Shown: one piece after another, positions 1 to 13,200 of the stretch | How the letters are laid out: the number at the start of each line of letters is the position of its first letter | Position numbering within the stretch: position 1 is the stretch's first letter | NCBI RefSeq assembly: GCF_018143015.1 | Contig: NC_054741.1 | Coordinates: 61,005,197-61,069,196 of the forward strand | Direction of reading: 5' to 3' | Length of the DNA: 64,000 bases | Origin: Lytechinus variegatus | Lineage: Eukaryota; Echinodermata; Echinoidea; Temnopleuroida; Toxopneustidae | Made by a program: the position numbers and the translations under genes | Notes under the pieces: generated by a model | Seen by the model: only the letters and a program-made list of their open reading frames with translations | What the model was told of the DNA's origin: nothing | Database searches by the model: none

Positions 1-139
1 TTGTGAAATTAAGCAAACTTCAAAATGTCATAACTTCTTAATCTATATCCGATTTTGATGAAATTTTCAGTGTTATGCTTGTTGGATTTTTCTCTTTTTA
101 GTAAAATCTAATTTTTGTGGGGGTGGACTTGTCCTTTAA
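1..139. mobile_element. Right half of a TTAA-type MITE
   Basis: Matches 40905-41046 over GATTTTGATGAAATTTTCAG, CTTGTTGGATTTTTCT and GGGGTGGACTTGTCCTT, then TTAA. The left half is outside the window or lost. Confidence 0.7.
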
Positions 140-539
140 TGAGCATGCATTTTTAGGCAGGTTACAGTAGGGCAAGGAAACCAAACTTGTGATCTTTATA
201 GACCGTTGGTATTTTTATACAGGTTATGACAAAAAATGAATATATGTTTCTTACTCGTAAAATAAATTGTCAATAACAACAAATATCAATGAGATAATCA
301 TAATACCATTAATATATTCAATTGACAAGGTACGATGAATTTGATAAAGTCTACACATAAAAAAGCAGAAAGAATGATGCCAAGGCTCATCTTCATAAAC
401 GTTTATTATCGATTCACATCAATCACAGATTATATAGCGATTTCTTTAAAGGCTGCAACTCAAACTTGAATTTAATCCAAGGGAGTCACTTCCATTGACT
501 AGTGATATCATACATGACCCCAAAACCACGTAAAAAGGA

Positions 540-930
540 TCTCTTTTTCAAGATAGGGCATGTTACGTACGTAACGTAATAAGGGTGTCCAATACACTAA
601 AATAATGAAAAAAAGGTATATATTTCGCTAGGAAAACTATGTGTTTACGGTCCAATTTGTGAGCGTATAAAAAAGACTCAAATATCTTATTTCCCCAACA
701 CTACGTGTTTAAGGTCCGATTTGAGTAAGGTCCGTGATCACGTCTGTGACGTAAACCCTCCTTGTTTAGGGGTCAAATCAGGGAATACTTGTCAATAGGT
801 ACCCTTTTTGTTTCCAATACTTGTTAAGGGTAGGGTTTCACACATCAATATTTGTTAGGGGGTGCATTTTCAGAACATGGAAAATACTTGTTTACGGTGC
901 TTTTTGAAACACCCTGGTATCCATTCGTCA
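540..930 (+). repeat. Degenerate short-period repeat (AATACTTGTTAAGGG type)
   Basis: GAATACTTGTCAATAGG, AATACTTGTTAAGGG, AATATTTGTTAGGGGG and AATACTTGTTTACGG recur every 30-55 bp, preceded by two TGTTTA-GGTCC copies. No gene. Confidence 0.55.
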
Positions 931-1390
931 ATGGAAGTGCCCCCCCCGCAGACTAAATCTAAAGTTGATTTTAGATGAATTGTTTGTAAAATAGGTTCAT
1001 AGACCAAAGTGTCTCTATGTTAATTTAGAAACATTCAGCAAAATTACATATGGTGCACATTCACAAGAGGCAAAAATCAGGAAGGGGTGCAATACCATTT
1101 ACGACACAACGGTGCAGATTCATAGTGTAACTCAGCACATAAACTGAGAAAGTACGATGAAAAAATTTGCAATTTTTTTCAAATGGTGCATGATATCTGC
1201 ACAGTCCACGGATTTGTACCCTCCTGGTATGAAGCCCTTTGTGCAAATCAAGGTAAAGTGTTTTTGTTTCTTTACAAACATATTGTGGTATTGTAGTTAT
1301 ACATCAATTTACAATGCACATGCCATTGAACAAAGTGTAGAAGATCTTGATCAAGTCTCACAGCCTATAAACATAGAAAAAACATAAGTA

Positions 1391-1806
1391 TTGCTGGAGC
1401 GAGCACATAATACACCCGCCTGTACACGGAAAATGGAGTTATTTGTCAGGCAAGAAAAGGGAAAGGTAGCGACTTGACCTTTTGACCTCAAAATCAATAG
1501 AAATCCTGGGATTCATGCTAGTATCATACAAACCAAAGTATATGAGCCTAGGTTAAGTTTAACTAAAGTTATCTCATTTACAAGGACTGCAGAAGTGTAA
1601 GATGTAAACACATCACTGTGACCTTGACCTTTGAACTTTTGACCTCAAAATCCATAATTTCTTGGGATCTATGCTAGTATGATACACACCAAATTATGTG
1701 ATCCTAGGTTAAGTCAACTGAAGTTATTGCGTTTACAAAGAAAAGTTAACGGACGAACGGACACGGAGTGAGATATCATAATACATCCTGTCTAGGACGG
1801 GCATAT
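1391..1806 (+). repeat. Two-unit tandem element with TGACC-rich units
   Basis: Two ~150 bp units share TTTTGACCTCAAAATC, GCTAGTATGATACA, CCTAGGTTAAGT and GTTTACAA. It ends with GGACGGACGAAC-like sequence and a hairpin (CCTGTCTAGGACGGG). Architecture parallels the element at 4507. Confidence 0.7.
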
Positions 1807-2739
1807 AAACACACCTGTAAAACTTCTCTTTACATAATGAGAGCTGTGATTGCGGTAGGCCTGTATATTTCACAGTCGTAATAATCAATATGTTAAAAGT
1901 AAATCAAAAAGATAAGTTGACCTAATTGTGGGGCCGGAACACCTTGATCAGACAAATGGTTGGAGGGGCATAAAGGCATTGTGTATTTTTGCAAGTGTTT
2001 GATTCTCCATTTGTTTTTTTACCTGATCAGAATGTTATGGTGCTGCTAGCATGCTACCTAGTCTGCTGGGCAAACCCTTCGCTCGAGTTAAGGGTCTGAA
2101 TGTGCAGCCTACTCATGCCTTGTGCACAGAAGGCTCTCGCGAACAGCAAGTTTTGTATGTGCTAGTCTTTGCGTGGAGGCATGCTTGTTAATCAAAGTTC
2201 CAATGAGGGTCTGTGCCTGCAGACTACATGCTACCCATGCATAATGTGTTTGCAATGGACAGTCCACTTGGGGAAAATGGTGGTACAAAAAAAGTAGCAC
2301 AGGGCCCTTTTTCACAAATACTGGTTTATGTTGCACCAATGTTTATAACAAATTTACTGTCGGGCAACCATATTGAATGTTTTCAGTAGCTTAAAACTGT
2401 TATTATACATTTGATGTTATAACAAGCTTTATGCAACAGGTCACTGCACTCCTTTGCAGAAGATACAACAATTTTAAATAGAGAGCCACCATTTATTTTG
2501 GCTGGTCTGTTAGTAGCATGCTCCTACTCATTTAAACTTAAATTTGTCAGACTATTTAACGAAAATTGCATTGATTCAAACCAGGTGGAACATTATATCT
2601 CTAAGCAAAAATAAATGCAAGTACACCATTTATTGCACAATATTCTATAGAATTTGTACTTTTGTTCTCTTTATGACCTGATTCATACAGAATAACTCTG
2701 CTTATACATGTAGACAGTGATATAATTCATGACAAGGAG
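1807..2739. other. Intergenic, nothing recognised
   Basis: Moderately unique sequence; small ORFs on the minus strand (2109-2339) show no family pattern. The stretch 2040-2260 is somewhat GC-richer and may be an unclassified repeat. Confidence 0.4.
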
Positions 2740-2957
2740 ATGAGATAAGGTCTTGTACGTCAACCTAGTCAGGATGAGAAGATGGGGAAGACAAGAATAC
2801 AAAATCCTGGATCTCATCAAGTAAGATTTTTCAGGATAAAAAGACAAGGAGACATGATCTGGGATCTTGTTGGGTTGACCATTTGGTTTGGATGGGCAGA
2901 CAAAGTGAGAAAATCCAAGATCTTGCTTATGACTTTGTCACAAAGATAATACAATAA

Positions 2958-3405
2958 GAGGCTGTTCTAACTACGTTCCTAAAACTAGTTTAGTGGAAAC
3001 TAGTTTAACGCGTAGTGAGAACGGTCAAAGCGGTCTTGGAAGCGATCTTCCAAACCAGTTTGGAAAACCACCTCGCGATGTAGTTTTCAAGATCGCTTTG
3101 CCTCGTTAAACTGGTTTTAGCGTAAGTGAGGACACAACCGTTCTTCGGGAAGCGATCTTCGCACATTTTGAGCGTGCTACTCCACACGACAGGTGTAGAA
3201 TGCCTATGCTGCGGTTTCGAATTTCGCGCGAAACGTGTCACCCCACTGAGAGCGTTTCCATAGCAACAAGAGCGCTTTTCGTGAAGTGATTTTGAAAACC
3301 ACTTTCATGTGATCAAGTGAGAACGCTAGCAAAGCGATCTTCCAAAGTGGTTTCCTGAATCGGTTTCCAGTAAAGTAGTTTTAGGAACGTAGTGAGAACA
3401 GCCTC
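2958..3405. mobile_element. 448 bp MITE with TAA target duplication
   Basis: Inverted ends GAGGCTGTTCT-ACTACGTTCC / GGAACGTAGTGAGAACAGCCTC, flanked on both sides by TAA (2955-2957 and 3406-3408). A 3 bp TAA duplication is typical of PIF/Harbinger elements. The interior contains further inverted segments (AGCGATCTTCC, CTGGTTT). It is inserted in a minisatellite. Confidence 0.85.
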
Positions 3406-3608
3406 TAAGACAAGGTGATAGATCTTAACAAATAGACTTTTTTGCTGGGAAGACAATAAATTTGTCAGGATGAGAAGACAAGAATGTAAGATGGATGATC
3501 GTAAAGTTGACTTGTCAAATTTGAAACATGAGGAGACAAATAGAAAAGATTCTGGAAAATGTCATGTTGACATTTTTTCAAGATGGTAAGAAAAGGAGAC
3601 AACTGCCC

Positions 3609-3753
3609 TGTTGCATAAAAGTTACTATTACAGTAACTTTGCCATCCAATGATAACTACAATGGTAATAATACTGATTAGCCAATCAAGATCAAGATTTC
3701 AGGAAAGTTACAATTTGATGGCAAAGTTACTATTATAGTAACTTTATGCAACA
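3609..3753. mobile_element. 145 bp MITE, TGTTGCATAAA termini
   Basis: Inverted ends TGTTGCATAAAAGTTACTAT and their complement, extending to GCCATC/GATGGC. Also inserted in the 2740-4100 minisatellite. Confidence 0.85.
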
Positions 3754-4185
3754 CGACGAAGATCCACAAACTTGTCAACTTGACTCAATAAATGTAAAAG
3801 TGAAAGGACAAAAAAAAACAAGATCTTGTATATTGCCATTTTGATTTTTTTTAAGAAGGTATGGCAAGGAGACAAGATCCAAGATCTTTTTAATCTAACT
3901 TGTCAAATGTGATAGGCGAGAATGAAAATAACAAAACTTTCAGGATGGTAATACAAGGCGACAAGATCATGGACCTTTTTAAGGTCATCTTTCCTGGGAG
4001 AAGAATAAAAGATATCCTGGAGCTTGCTTACTCATCTTTTCATGCTCATCATACAATCAATAATAGTTCATTAATAAATAAAGGTGAGGAGATAAGGGTG
4101 AGGAGAAAAGAAGAATAAGGAATGAGTGATAGAGAGGTACATTGAACATAAAACTGCATAAATGAGAGACTTTTTTTTCCTTGTC

Positions 4186-4285
4186 TCACTTCTTGTCTTT
4201 CGGCTTTACTCGTCTGTAGATAGTTTCTTTCTTTCCTTCTTCCTGGGCAACGTATCTAGCAGCTGTGAACAAGTAGTCACTTAAC
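4186..4285 (-). CDS. MMAB: MMAB coding exon 9 (C-terminus)
   Basis: Terminal exon encoding [19 protein letters not shown] and a short Lys/Arg tail, then TGA at 4188-4186. LSDYLF-x-x-ARY is the family's C-terminal cobalamin-side motif. Acceptor CTTTAG. No clear polyadenylation signal could be fixed downstream. Confidence 0.95.
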
Positions 4286-7200
4286 CTAAAGTTGAGAGGG
4301 GGAGAAAGAGAGCATGATTCAGTCATGAACAATATAGAGCAAAAAAGGAAGATAGACAGAAAGATTTACAGAGAGAAAAGGAGGGGTGGACAGACAAGAC
4401 GATTCTGAGCAATCAAGAAAGAGAGAGAAAATAGAAAAAAAAAAACAAAGATAGAGAGCAATAAACAATAAACGCTAATCCAATAACAAGTGGAATGCCT
4501 CTGGCCGTCTCACCTGCATCACGCGGTTCAATATAGCAGCAGTGCTGACTTTGAAAACTACTTTAACTCGCACAAGATGTTCAGTGATACATGGTTACTC
4601 CTATGTCCACTTTTTATGAACTAGACCAATAAACTTACAGAGATATGATGGTTATTCAACAAAAATCCCAACATGGCCAAAGTTCATTGACCTTACATGA
4701 CCTTTGACCTCGATCATGTGACCTGAAACTCGCACAGGATGTTCAGTGATACTTGATTACTCTTATGTACAAGTTTCATGAATCAGATCCATAAACTTTC
4801 AAAGTTATGATGGTAATTCAACAGTTACATCCAATTCGGAGAAAGTTCATTGACCTTTGACCTTGGTCATGTGACCTGAAACGCGCACAGGATGTTCAGT
4901 GATACTTGATTACTCTAATGTCCAAGTTTAATGAACTAGACCAATAAACTTTCAAAGTTATGATGGTACTTCAAAAGACACCCCCGATTCGGCCAAAGTT
5001 CATTGACCCTAAATGACCTTTGACCTTAATCATGAGACCTGAAACTTGCACAAAATGTTCAGTGATGCTTGATTACTATTATGTCCAAGTTTCATGAATC
5101 AGATCCATAAACTTTCAAAGTTATGATGGGAATTCAACAGATATCCCCAATTCGGCCAAAGTTCATTGACCCTAAATGACCTTTGACCTTGGTCATGTGA
5201 CGTGAAAATCATGCAGGATGTTCAGTGATACTTGATTAACCTTATGTCCAAGTTTCATGAACTAAGTCCATATATTTTCTAAGTTATGATGACATTTCAA
5301 AAACTTAACCTCAGGTTAAGATTTCGATGTTGATTCCTCAAACATGGTCTAAGTTCATTGACCCTAAATGACCTTTGACCTTGGTCATGTGACATGAAAC
5401 TCTGATAGGATGTTAAGTAATACTTGATTAACCTTATGGCCAAGTTTTATTAACTAGGTCCATATACTTTCTAAGTTATGACATCATTTCAAAAACTTAA
5501 CCTCAGGTTAAGATTTGATGTTGACGCCGCCGCCGCCGCCGTCGCCGCCGGAATAGCGGCGCCTATAGTCTCACTCTGCTATGCAGGTGAGACAAAAATC
5601 AGAGAAAGAGAGAGACAGATTAAGAAATCTCAAGTGAAATCATAACAAAACAAAGAGATTAGAAAGAAAATGTCACAATTGCACTTTAATGCATTCTATG
5701 CTGATATGTTAAATATTTGTAAACCCCCCCAAAAAAAAAAAAAAATCTTGATCAAACTTCTGAAATTTACAAACTGCATAATTGATATTCTTGTTAAACC
5801 AGCAATACTTAATGGTCAAATCAAAATCATTTAGGTCAGACTGGAAAAGGTAAAGCCCTAAAGTGGTCAGTTATTCACCAAGATATCTAGAATTTCCTGA
5901 TAAAGATGCACCATACCGTTCAGAATTCTTCTAGCAGGCATGGTCTCTGTGTCTCGCATGCTGCTGTGCTGGACTACCAATGCAATTAACCTGATGGGTG
6001 TTCTCAAGCATGGGGTATACAGTGCGTCCCACAAAAAACGAAACCGAGATTTATCGATGATTTATCATAACTTAGTCACAAATACAATAGACAAATGACC
6101 TACCATTTTAAAGCTTAGAATCTGCTCTTTCATCTGAAATTACTTAGGTTATTTCTCATTCACGCATGAGTGAGCAAAAAAATTTGAAAAGGGGATACCA
6201 AAAAGTCACTTGGCGGGCCGTATCTGGTTTTAAAAAGAAAACCACATTTCTAAAAAGTAATATCTGCTCTTTAATGTAATACCACAATTACAGAAAATGG
6301 TCAAGAAATAAAAAAGTTCTGGTCATTTGAAATAAGGCTTGTATTTCCATAATTTCATGAGATAAACGTGTTTTCACCGGTTTCCCACAGAAGCTTTCGC
6401 ATGGTGAACAAAAGATTTAATGCATGGCTGATCGTCAACAAAACGGAGTGTCGAGAGAGTTTGAACGCCAGCCTGGAGAACCTCTTCATTCATCTAAGTA
6501 ATATCAGATGAAAGAGGGGATTCTAAGCTTTAAATTGGTAGGTCATTTGTCTATTTTATTTATGATTAAGTAATGATAAATGATCGCTAAATCTCGGTTT
6601 CGTTTTTTCTGGGACGCACTGTATATTGATTCTTGATAGGCTTTTTAGATTCTAAAAAATTATGCCCAAAATCAAATACCACAGAATATTGATAATAATA
6701 TTTCGCATTTATCTAGCGCTTAACACATCGGAACAACCTCTCTAAGCGCTTTACAGATACATTACCCCAGTCATCGGATCCTTGCATGCCTGCATACAAT
6801 GTATGCACCTTCTCCACTCCCTGAGGAGCATTCCAACAAGAGTTCCAAGACTAATTGCTGGGCATTCTACATATAGGCTTTCACATCCTACCAGGTACCC
6901 TTTTAACACCTGGGTGGAGAGTGGCAAATTGTGAACTGACATCTTGCCAAAGGATGCTAGACCATGGTGGACTGATTCGAACACATGACCCTCTGATTAC
7001 AAGGCGAGAGTCAGAACCACTACACCACGACGCTTCCACAATAAATACAAGACAATCAAAATGAATCAACTCAGACCCCGATCCGTTTTCCTAGTCTGGA
7101 GTACCACCTCTTCAAATTTGGGCTTCTTTAATTTCAAGGTCTCTGGATGGAGATCACCATTTTTCCCATGGTAAATTAAAAATTGTGACGTCAGTGACAA

Positions 7201-10200
7201 ACTCCATCTCTAATGCGTTTGCCTATCAAAGATTCTATTTCACCATCAAAAAATCAAATATTCACATAAAACTCTTTAAAATATTGTTCCAAATATGTTG
7301 GATATTATATTCTATTTTCAAAATATGATTTGATGAATTTTAAACCCATATCTACATTTTCAAAATTGGTAATTAGCTATTATTTGCCAAATTTGAATAT
7401 GTAAATAAGGGTGCAAAATCAATCTTTCAAAATTCATTAATTCGTATTTTGAGAATATAATATGAGTATATTTGATTTTTAATGGTAAAATAGAATATAT
7501 TATAAGCATATTAGAGATGTAGTTCATCACTGATGTTACAGTTTTGAATTAACCCCGCAAAAATGGCCATCTCTATCAAACTTCGAAACTAGAGAGGTCA
7601 AACTTTGGAGAGGTGGTACTCCATACTAGGAAAACAGATTGGGGTCTAAGTGGATTTATTTTGATTGCCCTGTATTTTTCAGTGGTGATATATGGTATTT
7701 GAATTTGGGTTTCATTTTCCTTTAATGATTTCATCTAAACATTCAGATATTCTTTATTCAACAATAGGAAGTGAAAAAATTATACCTCTCATCCGTCAGA
7801 ACTAAATTTCATCTTGCTAAAAAGTTTATTCATCCCTTTTGTTCAAAATCCAAGTACCAATAACTGAGATACAGTTGTAACATACATACCTGTTGATGAA
7901 TCTACCAACTGCAGGATCAATTTCATCACTTGTGCAAAGAGGTGAAATGCTTCAAAAATAAAAAAAAAAGAGAGAAAATGATGACAAAATATAAATATGG
8001 TAAGTAAAATACACAAAATGCTAATCAAATTGATGTTTATCACTTGAAATATGACTCAAATGTTCACAGCAAAAACTGTGGTGTTAACCGGTGTACATAG
8101 AGGACCACATCAGTTATTTTACACCGGTGTTAAATTGGTGGTGTTAGTTTTACACCTATAGGTGTTATTACAACACCTTTTGTTGTTACATTTACACTCT
8201 TTGGTGTTATGTTTAATCTGTAGGGTGTAATTTTAACACCTCAGGGTGTGGTCCTCTATTAACACCAATTGGTGTCAGTTTTGACACCGCAGTTTTTACA
8301 GTGTTCTGAACGTCACCTGAATGCTAAGGTTTTGTTAGGAATCTGCTCCACTGAATGTTACAGATGGCACCATACCATTGCTAAAATTACAATCATCATA
8401 CAAGGACCTCTCTCATGATATGGTAAATACCCAATAAACTATCAGTCACTATTCCAGTTTTCACTATATGTATGTAAAAAGCAGCCAAGGTGTGAACGAT
8501 ATATATTTTATTGGAAATGTATTACGTGGTTTTACTTGAAATTCATTTTGGTCAGGATCTCAATCCTTTTGTTGTTAACCAATATGTCATGCACTGTATA
8601 GGCCAATAACGTCAGGATATAGTCTGTAAATAGCTTTCTTATATGCAACAACTAATATTATCAAGAGGGTGCTAACTGCTAAATATCCTCAAATATGAAA
8701 TTCATATTTTAAAAACAGGTCACATTTGCAAGATGGGAATGCTACTGGGATAGTACTCCAATATATGAATTATTAAACCTTTATCAAAACTTATGGCGGG
8801 GCATTAACATCATGGTGTTAAGAGTATTTTTGGCCACATCCAATTTACTTTCAGACAGAATCATTTCCCTCACAGACCTAGATTTCAAAAGGAAGTGGCT
8901 CCAAATTCTGCAATACATGGGGGGGGGGGGCAAAGGATATATTGTTTCATCGCCATACTACAGGCAATGCAGAATCTTTATAAACCTATACCTTCTCTCC
9001 TCCCCTTTCCCTCCATACACTATGAAATTAAGATACCCATCACCAAGTGACTTTTTAAAGCCTTTCTTCAAAGTGTTTTTACTCGCTCATGTGTGAATGG
9101 AGAATCGTCTGATTTATACCAGGTGAACAGGGAGATTCTAAGCTTTACTATCATAAATAATTTGTCTATTGTATTTTTGATTAAGTTATGATAAGTCTTT
9201 GATCATTCTTGGATTTATGTTTTTCTGGGACGCACTGTATAAGTATAATAATTTACTAGATTATTTTCTGGGACCTGTAAATCTCAAAATACCAACATGG
9301 AGTATGGATTACATGGTAATAAAACTGTGGCTAAATTTAGAAAAATTCCCCGTTCAGATCAGTCTACCAAAGGTTCCTTAATGCTTTATGACGACAGATA
9401 TGAGACATATGCTGAGAAAAAAAAACAGCCTCAATTCAAACTGTTCTTTGGAATATTTCTTCATAATCTCTTTATACAGTGCGTATAAAAAAAGGGACAG
9501 ATTTGAAAAGTCTATTTGTTTCAAATTATGATCTCTATATTTTGGTTTCAATAGGTGCTCTGAGTTCTTATCTTTTAAATGCCATTAAAATAATGGTATT
9601 AATAATACTAGTTTGTTCATGCTTGAGCGAACATGAAATGTTTTTGTCTGGGGTTAAAAAAGAGACTTGCGACAAAATGGCATAAAATGATAAGATGGTC
9701 GGACCCTAAATAAAAAATCATGACCAAGAAAAAAAGGGGGAAAGGAAAATACCAAAAAACATAAAAATTGAAATATGATATAATTTACTGAATATTATGT
9801 TAAAATCACAAAATTTGATATTTTAATGAAAAAGTGGAAATTTTTGGTTGCTCGCTTCACAACTTTTTTTGTACATTTTACCCAATCTGCCATATCTTGC
9901 TCCTTCAAAACTGACTCAATACACCATTGCCATTGAAAGACCTGAATCCTTTCCTGTTTGTCCTGTCAAGCATAAAATTAAACTTGGTGAAGGATTCAAT
10001 AACCCCTTGAAAATAGGATTAATGTCTTTTATAGGTACCATAACATAATTTTGTTTCACAAACCAGTAATAAAAGGATTTGAATGATTACACATTCTCCC
10101 AATTAATAATGCAAATCTTCTTACTAGGGTGACAAAAAGTCTTCTCATCTTACTTATAAAGGAAAATAATTCAGGTAAATAAATAACTTTTTAAATGAAA

Positions 10201-13200
10201 TTTGACAACATAATTCTTAAGGGATAGCAAAGATAATAAAAATATCAAGAGTAAGTCTGCCGATTAGCCAAAAGTCTTATCAAATTTCTCATTTCTGCCA
10301 TCTTGGCGCAAGCCTCTTTTTAACCCCCCGACAAAAACTTCCCGTGTTCGCTCAAGCATGAACAAAATTTATATTTTAAAACAGCATTTCAAAGATAAGA
10401 TATCAGAGCATCTATTAACACCAAAATATAGATATAGTGATTAGAAACAATTTTTTTATAGACTTTTCAAAACTGTCCATTTTTTTTTAATATGCACTGT
10501 ATAGCACATATACCAATATTGCATGATCTTTCTTTGTATTTTGATTGATGCTGAAGAGAGGGAAGAGATTTCAGCAGAAAATAGACATCACATTGAGGGC
10601 TGTTTCACAGGGAATGACCTGCAATCATGCTTACATACCCTGTGCATATGACAATTAACTGTAATTTAATAAATGTTAATAGCCTACTGGTACACTTTGA
10701 AGCCTGTCTTATCAGGACAGATTTAGTGATTGCATATACAAAAGAAAAGTAAGAATTCGAATATTTATAACAATTTTTCAATATAATGCTTTCTGTTTGA
10801 TGTGTTTAATGCGGCCTGATGCAGGCCAAACCAATCACGTAATTGTCATATAATTGGGAAACAAGTTCAACTCCTTTAATATTTCATGTAATTATAAATG
10901 TGAGGCACGTAAATAACTGCATAGATGCGTGCATGCATGGTGCTGTAATATTCATTTTATATGATTTTTGTTTCATTTCAAACATTTCCAAAGAACTTTA
11001 AAGTACTTTAAAGTAGTAAATTCAAACACACTTAATTAATCATTTCCTCTCACTGTTTGATATCTTAACTTTATTTACGAGTCAACTTTATGCATCTAAG
11101 AAAGTTTCTAGAAATTTTATTTTTCATGATCATCTACTTCATAAAAATAGTCTTCATTGGTTACATTCAGTGGCTGCTCAGGTCAAGGGGGTCTGACTAA
11201 AGGTCAATGAACTTGCCTCAGATGCAATTCTTGCTTTGAGGGGGCCCATAAATCAGTTAGTGCTATACACAATAGAAATAGATGATCTACTGAAGGATCA
11301 TATCCAGTTACATTCAGTTCAAATTTCAGGGACTTCTGACAAGAAAATTGAGGATGATTATAAATAGGAATATTATGAGAGAAAAAAAGATTACTTCAGT
11401 GAAAATCGACACCAAAACAAAATGAGGAAAGCCTCGAGAAATATTTTATGTATGGATGCATACTACATGTACACAATCTTTCTTTAAAAAAAAGAAGAAA
11501 GGTTGCATTTTCAGTTTAAACTTAATTAAATTATAATTCAGCTGGGGGGGACAAGACAACCCTCACCAATATAATAGTTGAATATTCCTTTTAAATAATA
11601 AATTCAGGTGGTTCTCTTTGTCGTTTGTCTATTTTTGTTAAAAGACTTAGAGTTTGAAGAGATAATTTATAGGTAAATTGTATGATCACAAAAATAATAA
11701 GTTTTAGGCAAATGATTTACAATGCCATTGTTGACAGAGTTTTTTCATACTTGATAACAATAACTTTTGTTTTTGGTGCTGAATATTACGGGTACTAACA
11801 GCAGGGAATGCCACTTACAATTCCCTTCTACAGGTACCTTTCTTTAAAAGTAATATCCATGATGTAAGACATATTGACAAGGGTGTCCAAAACATTCCAT
11901 TTGTAAACTTATACTATCACTTAACAGCTTCTGACTAAAGAATTTATGGACTTAGGAATCTTAACAATATAAATTTGATCTTTATTCACTCCACATGATG
12001 ACATTTTGATGACTGTCACTGGCCTCATAATGTCTTCTAGTATTCCGCCTGATAACTTTTGACATCTGAACTTTGACCCCTAGTTGGGTGGCAACAGTGG
12101 CATGATGGGTAATTAAAATGGTCAATGTTTTATAAGTTGCAATTGTATTCACCTATCAGCAACCGATTCCAATAACATCACATACTTCTTAAGATAATGG
12201 TGATAGAGCACATAAATCCATGACAGATGTACTCATAAAATCAATGATATATTGAGGGAAAGAGAGTACAGAATGGAATGACCTACTTTTTTTTTATTTT
12301 GAACCACATTATGAATGGTATTTCTCCAAATTCCTCTCTATTCATATTCGGGAAATGTGATCACTACTAAACCAACATTCTGATATTGGATTTAGCTTTC
12401 TTTGAATAAGTTAACATATACATTAGATAAATAAAATGATATCAATTAGCAATTGCATGGCAATAAGATTCAGGGGGGGGTCAAAAGGTTTTCTTCATAC
12501 AAAACGAAGGAAAGGATGAGCAAAGAATAAATGAAGATATGAATGGAGAAGAATGACACCCAGAAAACTGAAATGCAAATGAACACTGATGAAAGAACAC
12601 ACTCAATAAAAAATGAAATTATAATACAGGAGTAAATCATACAGAATCAAGGAATGAAAACAAAAACCTTAGTCAAATAGATATTCATCATCAAAGCAAT
12701 ATAAAAATAAGTCTTATAATATTTATAGCCATTCTGAATTTAGGACCATTGTTCTCTTCATTTATTTCTTTCAAAACACAATTTGAATACAAGAGTTGCT
12801 AAAGCTGTTGTACATGTATAATTTCTCACACATACATACATACATGTATATATAGAAAGTTTAGATAGCACTTGGAAATTAACTTTTGTTAGAACTGAAT
12901 GCATTACCACTCAAAGATGCTCTCTTTGTCTCTGTTAATGTCCATATATATTTAGCTACTTTAATTTGAACTATTTTTCTGTAATTAAGTAAGGGAGGCA
13001 ATACATGGAGAGTATTAATGATTTATCTGGGTATCAACACTCACCTTCTCTCTGCTCTTCGACATACTGATCTTGCGACATGGAGAGTGCTGCTAGCCTT
13101 CCCTCCCGACTGATGAAACACAGAAACAAAGACAAGAAACACATTGAATGACATGTTTCTTTTATTGCTCGGTTGTGTGTCCAACTAACTGTCAATATCC

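Larger units (their letters stand above)
2740..4110 (+). repeat. Degenerate minisatellite (GACAAGATC/GATCTTGT type)
   Basis: Recurring segments such as AGGATGAGAAGACAAGA, CAAGATCTTG and TTGACTTGTC alternate at roughly 55-65 bp, interrupted by the MITEs at 2958 and 3609. Copies are diverged. The ORF at 3900-4118 falls in it and is judged non-coding. Confidence 0.6.

Noticed and set aside
5900-6010. Exon-like stretch on the minus strand in MMAB intron 8
   Set aside because: An in-frame stop interrupts it, no family match exists, and the MMAB frame is complete without it.
6751-7069. Possible functional tRNA gene at the SINE head
   Set aside because: A and B boxes are good, but the acceptor stem does not close properly and a SINE body and tail follow; treated as a SINE.
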